Positions 54,801-64,000 of a stretch of 64,000 nt of DNA are shown here, one piece after another. Source of the stretch: Pyropia yezoensis (taxonomy: Eukaryota > Rhodophyta > Bangiophyceae > Bangiales > Bangiaceae); NCBI GenBank assembly GCA_009829735.1, contig CM020620.1, forward strand, positions 3,227,447 to 3,291,446, read 5' to 3'. A program made the position numbers and the translations under genes. How positions within the stretch are numbered: the first letter of the stretch is position 1; every line of letters begins with the position of its first letter. The notes under the pieces were generated by a model, which had not been told where the DNA came from, did no database searches, and was given only the letters and a program-made list of their open reading frames with translations.

Positions 54801-57800
54801 TTCCATGGGCGTCAATTATCAAGTTCACTTCAATTTACGTGGAAGTCAGGTTTCCTCAAATACTCGGTTTAATCTCGCATGCCTTCACAGCCTGGGATCG
54901 AGCGACGAATTTGCTGCTAGGGCGTCACTCTGCGCTGCTCGTCGACCTGTTCTTGCTCTCGACACGAAGATGATGCCACCGCTGGCTCCACCAGGATCTG
55001 CTGCGCGCACGGATGTGGTGCAGAAGATTCGTCTGCAGCGAGGAAGCTCTAGTCTGGACGCGATTGTGTCTCCTGGAGGAGAAACTGGCACCACAACAAT
55101 TGCGCACTGTGAGTGAGTACGCCCCGATTCAGGCAGGGTTGCGTCCCTTTGCTTCAACCAAGGCCACTTCAATGTCATGTTTACGTTGGATGTAACGATC
55201 TGTGAAAGCGACATGTTGAATTCAACCTCATTCCATGTGTTTATCACTCAGACTTGAGACCTGGAGTGGGCCCTCCGGCGAGCCTTAAACAGTGTCAAAC
55301 GCATTTTCGCACCGGAAGTCCCCGTTCTGGTACGTATGTTGGTGGCATGGATTCCATGGGCGTCAATTATCAAGTTCACTTCAATTTACGTGGAAGTCAG
55401 GTTTCCTCAAATACTCGGTTTAATCTCGCATGCCTTCACAGCCTGGGATCGAGCGACGAATTGCTGCTAGGGCGTCACTCTGCGCTGCTCGTCGACCTGT
55501 TCTTGCTCTCGACACGAGGATGATGTCCACCGCTGGCTCCACCAGGATCTGCTGCGCGCACGGATGTGGTGCAGAAGATTCGTCTGCAGCGAGGAAGCTC
55601 TAGTCTGGACGCGATTGTGTCTCCTGGAGGAGAAACTGGCACCACAACAATTGCGCACTGTGAGTGAGTACGCCCCGATTCAGGCAGGGTTGCGTCCCTT
55701 TGCTTCAACCAAGGCCACTTCAATGTCATGTTTACGTTGGATGTAACGATCTGTGAAAGCGACATGTTGAATTCAACCTCATTCCATGTGTTTTATCACT
55801 CAGACTTGAGACCTGGAGTGGGCCCTCCGGCGAGCCTTAAACAGTGTCAAACGCATTTTTCGCACCGGAAGTCCCCTTCTGGTACGTATGTTGGTGGCAT
55901 GGATTCCATGGGCGTCAAATATCAATTCACTTCAATTTACGTGGAAGTCAGGTTTCCTCAAATACTCGTGTTTAAATCTCGCATGCCTTCACAGCCTGGG
56001 ATCGAGCGACGAATTTGCTGCTAGGGCGTCACTCTGCGCTGCTCGTCGACCTGTTCTTGCTCTCGACACGAAGATGATGCCACCGCTGGCTCCACCAGGA
56101 TCTGCTGCGCGCACGGATGTGGTGCAGAAGATTCGTCTGCAGCGAGGAAGCTCTAGTCTGGACGCGATTGTGTCTCCTGGGGAGAAACTGGCACCACAAC
56201 AATTGCGCACTGTGAGTGAGTACGCCCCGATTCAGGCAGGGTTGCGTCCCTTTGCTTCAACCAAGGCCACTTCAATGTCATGTTTACGTTGGATGTAACG
56301 ATCTGTGAAAGCGACATGTTGAATTCAACCTCATTCCATGTGTTTATCACTCAGACTTGAGACCTGGAGTGGGCCCTCCGGCGAGCCTTAAACAGTGTCA
56401 AACGCATTTTCGCACCGGAAGTCCCCGTTCTGGTACGTATNNNNNNNNNNNNNNNNNNNNNNNNNNNNNNNNNNNNNNNNNNNNNNNNNNNNNNNNNNNN
56501 NNNNNNNNNNNNNNNNNNNNNNNNNNNNNNNNNNNNNNNNNNNNNNNNNNNNNNNNNNNNNNNNNNNNNNNNNNNNNNNNNNNNNNNNNNNNNNNNNNNN
56601 NNNNNNNNNNNNNNNNNNNNNNNNNNNNNNNNNNNNNNNNNNNNNNNNNNNNNNNNNNNNNNNNNNNNNNNNNNNNNNNNNNNNNNNNNNNNNNNNNNNN
56701 NNNNNNNNNNNNNNNNNNNNNNNNNNNNNNNNNNNNNNNNNNNNNNNNNNNNNNNNNNNNNNNNNNNNNNNNNNNNNNNNNNNNNNNNNNNNNNNNNNNN
56801 NNNNNNNNNNNNNNNNNNNNNNNNNNNNNNNNNNNNNNNNNNNNNNNNNNNNNNNNNNNNNNNNNNNNNNNNNNNNNNNNNNNNNNNNNNNNNNNNNNNN
56901 NNNNNNNNNNNNNNNNNNNNNNNNNNNNNNNNNNNNNNNNTGGCTCCACCAGGATCTGCTGCGCGCACGGATGTGGTGCAGAAGATTCGTCTGCAGCGAG
57001 GAAAGCTCTAGTCTGGACGCGATTGTGTCTCCTGGAGGAGAAACTGGCACCACAACAATTGCGCACTGTGAGTGAGTACGCCCCGATTCAGGCAGGGTTG
57101 CGTCCCTTTGCTTCAACCAAGGCCACTTCAATGTCATGTTTACGTTGGATGTAACGATCTGTGAAAGCGACATGTTGAATTCAACCTCATTCCATGTGTT
57201 TATCACTCAGACTTGAGACCTGGAGTGGGCCCTCCGGCGAGCCTTAAAACAGTGTCAAACGCATTTTCGCACCGGAAGTCCCCGTTCTGGTACGTATGTT
57301 GGTGGCATGGATTCCATGGGCGTCAATTATCAAGTTCACTTCAATTTACGTGGAAGTCAGGTTTCCTCAAATACTCGGTTTAATCTCGCATGCCTTCACA
57401 GCCTGGGATCGGAGCGACGAATTTGCTGCTAGGGCGTCACTCTGCGCTGCTCGTCGACCTGTTCTTGCTCTCGACACGAAGATGATGCCACCGCTGGCTC
57501 CACCAGGATCTGCTGCGCGCACGGGATTGTGGTGCAGAAGATTCGTCTGCAGCGAGGAAGCTCTAGTCTGGACGCGATTGTGTCTCCTGGAGGAGAAACT
57601 GGCACCACAACAATTGCGCACTGTGAGTGAGTACGCCCCGATTCAGGCAGGGTTGCGTCCCTTTGCTTCAACCAAGGCCACTTCAATGTCATGTTTACGT
57701 TGGATGTAACGATCTGTGAAAGCGACATGTTGAATTCAACCTCATTCCATGTGTTTATCACTCAGACTTGAGACCTGGAGTGGGCCCTCCGGCGAGCCTT

Positions 57801-60800
57801 AAACAGTGTCAAACGCATTTTCGCACCGGAAGTCCCCGTTCTGGTACGTATGTTGGTGGCATGGATTCCATGGGCGTCAATTATCAAGTTCACTTCAATT
57901 TACGTGGAAGTCAGGTTTTCCTCAAATACTCGGTTTAATCTCGCATGCCTTCACAGCCTGGGATCGAGCGACGAATTTGCTGCTAGGGCGTCACTCTGCG
58001 CTGCTCGTCGACCTGTTCTTGCTCTCGACACGAGGATGATGTCACCGCTGGCTCCACCAGGATCTGCTGCGCGCACGGATGTGGTGCAGAAGATTCGTCT
58101 GCAGCGAGGAAGCTCTAGTCTGGACGCGATTGTGTCTCCTGGAGGAGAAACTGGCACCACAACAATTGCGCACTGTGAGTGAGTACGCCCCGATTCAGGC
58201 AGGGTTGCGTCCCTTTGCTTCAACCAAGGCCACTTCAATGTCATGTTTACGTTGGATGTAACGATCTGTGAAAGCGACATGTTGAATTCAACCTCATTCC
58301 ATGTGTTTATCACTCAGACTTGAGACCTGGAGTGGGCCCTCCGGCGAGCCTTAAACAGTGTCAAACGCATTTTCGCACCGGAAGTCCCCGTTCTGGTACG
58401 TATGTCGGTGGCATGGATTCCATGGGCGTCAATTATCAAGTTCACTTCAATTTACGTGGAAGTCAGGTTTCCTCAAATACTCGGTTTAATCTCGCATGCC
58501 TTCACAGCCTGGGATCGAGCGACGAATTTGCTGCTAGGGCGTCACTCTGCGCTGCTCGTCGACCTGTTCTTGCTCTCGACACGAAGATGATGCCACCGCT
58601 GGCTCCACCAGGATCTGCTGCGCGCACGGATGTGGTGCAGAAGATTCGTCTGCAGCGAGGAAGCTCTAGTCTGGACGCGATTGTGTCTCCTGGAGGAGAA
58701 ACTGGCACCACAACAATTGCGCACTGTGAGTGAGTACGCCCCGATTCAGGCAGGGTTGCGTCCCTTTGCTTCAACCAAGGCCACTTCAATGTCATGTTTA
58801 CGTTGGATGTAACGATCTGTGAAAGCGACATGTTGAATTCAACCTCATTCCATGTGTTTATCACTCAGACTTGAGACCTGGAGTGGGCCCTCCGGCGAGC
58901 CTTAAACAGTGTCAAACGCATTTTCGCACCGGAAGTCCCCGTTCTGGTACGTATGTTGGTGGCATGGATTCCATGGGCGTCAATTATCAAGTTCACTTCA
59001 ATTTACGTGGAAGTCAGGTTTCCTCAAATACTCGGTTTAATCTCGCATGCCTTCACAGCCTGGGATCGAGCGACGAATTTGCTGCTAGGGCGTCACTCTG
59101 CGCTGCTCGTCGACCTGTTCTTGCTCTCGACACGAGGATGATGTCACCGCTGGCTCCACCAGGATCTGCTGCGCGCACGGATGTGGTGCAGAAGATTCGT
59201 CTGCAGCGAGGAAGCTCTAGTCTGGACGCGATTGTGTCTCCTGGGGAGAAACTGGCACCACAACAATTGCGCACTGTGAGTGAGTACGCCCCGATTCAGG
59301 CAGGGTTGCGTCCCTTTGCTTCAACCAAGGCCACTTCAATGTCATGTTTACGTTGGATGTAACGATCTGTGAAAGCGACATGTTGAATTCAACCTCATTC
59401 CATGTGTTTATCACTCAGACTTGAGACCTGGAGTGGGCCCTCCGGCGAGCCTTAAACAGTGTCAAACGCATTTTCGCACCGGAAGTCCCCGTTCTGGTAC
59501 GTATGTTGGTGGCATGGATTCCATGGGCGTCAAATATCAAGTTCACTTCAATTTACGTGGAAGTCAGGTTTCCTCAAATACTCGGTTTAATCTCGCATGC
59601 CTTCACAGCCTGGGATCGAGCGACGAATTTGCTGCTAGGGCGTCACTCTGCGCTGCTCGTCGACCTGTTCTTGCTCTCGACACGAAGATGATGCCACCGC
59701 TGGCTCCACCAGGATCTGCTGCGCGCACGGATGTGGTGCAGAAGATTCGTCTGCAGCGAGGAAGCTCTAGTCTGGACGCGATTGTGTCTCCTGGAGGAGA
59801 AACTGGCACCACAACAATTGCGCACTGTGAGTGAGTACGCCCCGATTCAGGCAGGGTTGCGTCCCTTTGCTTCAACCAAGGCCACTTCAATGTCATGTTT
59901 ACGTTGGATGTAACGATCTGTGAAAGCGACATGTTGAATTCAACCTCATTCCATGTGTTTATCACTCAGACTTGAGACCTGGAGTGGGCCCTCCGGCGAG
60001 CCTTAAACAGTGTCAAACGCATTTTCGCACCGGAAGTCCCCGTTCTGGTACGTATGTCGGTGGCATGGATTCCATGGGCGTCAATTATCAAGTTCACTTC
60101 AATTTACGTGGAAGTCAGGTTTCCTCAAATACTCGGTTTAATCTCGCATGCCTTCACAGCCTGGGATCGAGCGACGAATTTGCTGCTAGGGCGTCACTCT
60201 GCGCTGCTCGTCGACCTGTTCTTGCTCTCGACACGAAGATGATGCCACCGCTGGCTCCACCAGGATCTGCTGCGCGCACGGATGTGGTGCAGAAGATTCG
60301 TCTGCAGCGAGGAAGCTCTAGTCTGGACGCGATTGTGTCTCCTGGAGGAGAAACTGGCACCACAACAATTGCGCACTGTGAGTGAGTACGCCCCGATTCA
60401 GGCAGGGTTGCGTCCCTTTGCTTCAACCAAGGCCACTTCAATGTCATGTTTACGTTGGATGTAACGATCTGTGAAAGCGACATGTTGAATTCAACCTCAT
60501 TCCATGTGTTTATCACTCAGACTTGAGACCTGGAGTGGGCCCTCCGGCGAGCCTTAAACAGTGTCAAACGCATTTTCGCACCGGAAGTCCCCGTTCTGGT
60601 ACGTATGTTGGTGGCATGGATTCCATGGGCGTCAATTATCAAGTTCACTTCAATTTACGTGGAAGTCAGGTTTCCTCAAATACTCGGTTTAATCTCGCAT
60701 GCCTTCACAGCCTGGGATCGAGCGACGAATTTGCTGCTAGGGCGTCACTCTGCGCTGCTCGTCGACCTGTTCTTGCTCTCGACACGAGGATGATGTCACC

Positions 60801-63800
60801 GCTGGCTCCACCAGGATCTGCTGCGCGCACGGATGTGGTGCAGAAGATTCGTCTGCAGCGAGGAAGCTCTAGTCTGGACGCGATTGTGTCTCCTGGGGGA
60901 GAAACTGGCACCACAACAATTGCGCACTGTGAGTGAGTACGCCCCGATTCAGGCAGGGTTGCGTCCCTTTGCTTCAACCAAGGCCACTTCAATGTCATGT
61001 TTACGTTGGATGTAACGATCTGTGAAAGCGACATGTTGAATTCAACCTCATTCCATGTGTTTATCACTCAGACTTGAGACCTGGAGTGGGCCCTCCGGCG
61101 AGCCTTAAACAGTGTCAAACGCATTTTCGCACCGGAAGTCCCCGTTCTGGTACGTATGTTGGTGGCATGGATTCCATGGGCGTCAAATATCAAGTTCACT
61201 TCAATTTACGTGGAAGTCAGGTTTCCTCAAATACTCGGTTTAATCTCGCATGCCTTCACAGCCTGGGATCGAGCGACGAATTTGCTGCTAGGGCGTCACT
61301 CTGCGCTGCTCGTCGACCTGTTCTTGCTCTCGACACGAAGATGATGCCACCGCTGGCTCCACCAGGATCTGCTGCGCGCACGGATGTGGTGCAGAAGATT
61401 CGTCTGCAGCGAGGAAGCTCTAGTCTGGACGCGATTGTGTCTCCTGGAGGAGAAACTGGCACCACAACAATTGCGCACTGTGAGTGAGTACGCCCCGATT
61501 CAGGCAGGGTTGCGTCCCTTTGCTTCAACCAAGGCCACTTCAATGTCATGTTTACGTTGGATGTAACGATCTGTGAAAGCGACATGTTGAATTCAACCTC
61601 ATTCCATGTGTTTATCACTCAGACTTGAGACCTGGAGTGGGCCCTCCGGCGAGCCTTAAACAGTGTCAAACGCATTTTCGCACCGGAAGTCCCCGTTCTG
61701 GTACGTATGTTGGTGGCATGGATTCCATGGGCGTCAATTATCAAGTTCACTTCAATTTACGTGGAAGTCAGGTTTCCTCAAATACTCGGTTTAATCTCGC
61801 ATGCCTTCACAGCCTGGGATCGAGCGACGAATTTGCTGCTAGGGCGTCACTCTGCGCTGCTCGTCGACCTGTTCTTGCTCTCGACACGAAGATGATGCCA
61901 CCGCTGGCTCCACCAGGATCTGCTGCGCGCACGGATGTGGTGCAGAAGATTCGTCTGCAGCGAGGAAGCTCTAGTCTGGACGCGATTGTGTCTCCTGGAG
62001 GAGAAACTGGCACCACAACAATTGCGCACTGTGAGTGAGTACGCCCCGATTCAGGCAGGGTTGCGTCCCTTTGCTTCAACCAAGGCCACTTCAATGTCAT
62101 GTTTACGTTGGATGTAACGATCTGTGAAAGCGACATGTTGAATTCAACCTCATTCCATGTGTTTATCACTCAGACTTGAGACCTGGAGTGGGCCCTCCGG
62201 CGAGCCTTAAACAGTGTCAAACGCATTTTCGCACCGGAAGTCCCCGTTCTGGTACGTATGTTGGTGGCATGGATTCCATGGGCGTCAGTTATCAAGTTCA
62301 CTTCAATTTACGTGGAAGTCAGGTTTCCTCAAATACTCGGTTTAATCTCGCATGCCTTCACAGCCTGGGATCGAGCGACGAATTTGCTGCTAGGGCGTCA
62401 CTCTGCGCTGCTCGTCGACCTGTTCTTGCTCTCGACACGAGGATGATGTCACCGCTGGCTCCACCAGGATCTGCTGCGCGCACGGATGTGGTGCAGAAGA
62501 TTCGTCTGCAGCGAGGAAGCTCTAGTCTGGACGCGATTGTGTCTCCTGGAGGAGAAACTGGCACCACAACAATTGCGCACTGTGAGTGAGTACGCCCCGA
62601 TTCAGGCAGGGTTGCGTCCCTTTGCTTCAACCAAGGCCACTTCAATGTCATGTTTACGTTGGATGTAACGATCTGTGAAAGCGACATGTTGAATTCAACC
62701 TCATTCCATGTGTTTATCACCCAGACTTGAGACCTGGAGTGGGCCCTCCGGCGAGCCTTAAACAGTGTCAAACGCATTTTCGCACCGGAAGTCCCCGTTC
62801 TGGTACGTATGTTGGTGGCATGGATTCCATAGGCGTCAATTATCAAGTTCATTTCAACTTACGTGGAAGTCAGGTTTCCTCAAATACTCGGTTTAATCTC
62901 GCATGCCTTCACAGCCTGGGATCGAGCGACGAATTTGCTGCTAGGGCGTCACTCTGCGCTGCTCGTCGACCTGTTCTTGCTCTCGACACGAGGATGATGT
63001 CACCGCTGGCTCCACCAGGATCTGCTGCGCGCACGGATGTGGTGCAGAAGATTCGTCTGCAGCGAGGAAGCTCTAGTCTGGACGCGATTGTGTCTCCTGG
63101 GGGAGAAACTGGCACCACAACAATTGCGCACTGTGAGTGAGTACGCCCCGATTCAGGCAGGGTTGCGTCCCTTTGCTTCAACCAAGGCCATTTCAATGTC
63201 ATGTTTACGTTGGATGTAACGATCTGTGAAAGCGACATGTTGAATTCAACCTCATTCCATGTGTTTATCACTCAGACTTGAGACCTGGAGTGGGCCCTCC
63301 GGCGAGCCTTAAACAGTGTCAAACGCATTTTCGCACCGGAAGTCCCCGTTCTGGTACGTATGTCGGTGGCATGGATTCCATGGGCGTCAATTATCAAGTT
63401 CACTTCAATTTACGTGGAAGTCAGGTTTCCTCAAATACTCGGTTTAATCTCGCATGCCTTCACAGCCTGGGATCGAGCGACGAATTTGCTGCTAGGGCGT
63501 CACTCTGCGCTGCTCGTCGACCTGTTCTTGCTCTCGACACGAGGATGATGTCACCGCTGGCTCCACCAGGATCTGCTGCGCGCACGGATGTGGTGCAGAA
63601 GATTCGTCTGCAGCGAGGAAGCTCTAGTCTGGACGCGATTGTGTCTCCTGGAGGAGAAACTGGCACCACAACAATTGCGCACTGTGAGTGAGTACGCCCC
63701 GATTCAGGCAGGGTTGCGTCCCTTTGCTTCAACCAAGGCCACTTCAATGTCATGTTTACGTTGGATGTAACGATCTGTGAAAGCGACATGTTGAATTCAA

Positions 63801-64000
63801 CCTCATTCCATGTGTTTATCACTCAGACTTGAGACCTGGAGTGGGCCCTCCGGCGAGCCTTAAACAGTGTCAAACGCATTTTCGCACCGGAAGTCCCCGT
63901 TCTGGTACGTATGTCGGTGGCATGGATTCCATGGGCGTCAATTATCAAGTTCACTTCAATTTACGTGGAAGTCAGGTTTCCTCAAATACTCGGTTTAATC
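39830..64000 (+). CDS. Candidate multi-exon repeat gene: 408-nt exons separated by 143-nt introns
   Basis: In each unit the first 408 nt (39830-40237 in the first) are open in one frame. The next 143 nt start GTGAGTGAGT and end TTTATCACTCAG, with a CTCAT branch-point-like motif 20-30 nt before the AG. Since 408 is 136 codons, splicing joins T at the exon end to AC of the next exon (TAC, Tyr) and keeps one frame open across units. Each repeat would begin LRPGVGPPASLKQC and end TGTTTIAHY. Unspliced, the frame stops at a TGA 6-8 nt into the intron. No unit has a nonsense substitution in this frame, but seven or more have one-base deletions that break it. No domain is recognised, and first exon and promoter are not identified. 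A non-coding satellite remains possible. Confidence 0.3.
40238..40380 (+). other. Intron-like segment of the satellite unit (first of many)
   Basis: 143 bp with GTGAGT at the 5' end, a pyrimidine-rich 3' end and CAG. It repeats every 551 bp. A second GTGAGTA four bases on would give a 412-nt exon, which would not keep frame. Confidence 0.35.
56441..56940. other. Assembly gap of 500 N
   Basis: Exactly 500 N. Unit phase across it (56355 to 57211, 856 bp) is not a multiple of 551, so 500 is a placeholder and unit number here is unknown. Units from about 55440 to 57930 carry an unusual cluster of one-base indels. Confidence 0.98.
58318..61622 (+). repeat. Three-unit higher-order repeat within the array
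   Basis: Units at 58318, 58869 and 59419 carry the variant series (GTCGG, AATTAT, AAGATG), (AATTAT, AGGATG, shortened G run), (AAATAT, AAGATG). Units at 59970, 60521 and 61072 repeat the same series, giving a period of about 1.65 kb. Confidence 0.6.

Larger units (their letters stand above)
39690..64000 (+). repeat. 551-bp tandem array, about 44 units, continues past window
   Basis: Head-to-tail units of 551 bp. The first complete one starts at 39830, then 40381, 40932, 41483 and so on. The left edge is a diverged partial unit (about 39690-39829). Units are nearly identical; recurring alternatives are AAATAT/AATTAT, GTTGG/GTCGG, AAGATGATGCCA/AGGATGATGTCA, GTCATG/GTAATG and CTGGAGGAG/CTGGGGGAG/CTGGGGAG. 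Single-base deletions make 550-bp units at 43687, 45339, 45889, 46990, 53601, 54151 and 58869. The array is cut by a gap at 56441-56940. Such arrays are often centromeric or subtelomeric, which I cannot test here. Confidence 0.97.

Noticed and set aside
39598..64000. Minus-strand frames of about 120 codons in each unit
   Set aside because: They overlap the plus-strand open segment, have no splice signals in phase and no recognisable domain.
39690..64000. CRISPR-like or rDNA array
   Set aside because: The unit is 551 bp with no short repeat/spacer pattern, and no rRNA sequence is recognisable.

Overview
The window is eukaryotic, GC-rich and dominated by repeats. The evidence is chromodomain Ty3/gypsy LTR retrotransposons, GT...AG splice-like signals, a 551-bp satellite array and very low gene density. 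I cannot place the species. A GC-rich protist or alga, an oomycete or a chytrid-like fungus would all fit.

Region 1 (1-30871) is a nest of LTR retrotransposons folded into two giant palindromes. Three LTR families can be separated. Family A has LTRs of about 405 bp (TGG...CCA), a gag with a CCHC knuckle, and an intact protease-RT-RNaseH-integrase-chromodomain pol. Family B has gag and pol joined at a well-phased GGGAAAC slippery site; its pol is decayed. Family C is seen only as LTRs of about 555 bp (TGTTGCA...TGCTACA). Palindrome 1 (1-8555, arms about 4.05 kb) holds a broken A inside B, mirrored around a C LTR. Palindrome 2 (9591-25613, arms about 7.95 kb) holds two 5'-truncated A elements head to head. 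It sits inside a C solo LTR, which itself lies in B pol with a 5-bp target duplication (AAGTG). Both A and B carry a second gene downstream of pol on the opposite strand. Its product looks homologous between the two families: a globular N-terminal domain, a proline-rich middle and a basic or RS-rich tail.

Region 2 (30872-39690) is mostly non-coding. It contains one convincing host-type gene on the minus strand (35085-37541): an AAA-ATPase-like/PD-(D/E)XK nuclease fusion with a complete motif set and an internal 30-bp coding repeat. Upstream of it are an 18-bp G-rich minisatellite, a pair of 41-bp inverted repeats and a 457-bp MITE-like element with 49-bp terminal inverted repeats.

Region 3 (about 39690 to the window end) is a tandem array of about 44 units of 551 bp, broken by a 500-N gap. 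Each unit reads as a 408-nt open exon (136 codons) plus a 143-nt interval that starts GTGAGT and ends TTTATCACTCAG. If those intervals are spliced, the frame stays open from unit to unit, so the array could encode a giant 136-residue-repeat protein. This, the conserved antisense retrotransposon gene, and the family-A-specific CAA(C/G)TTG palindromes are the main candidates for something undescribed.
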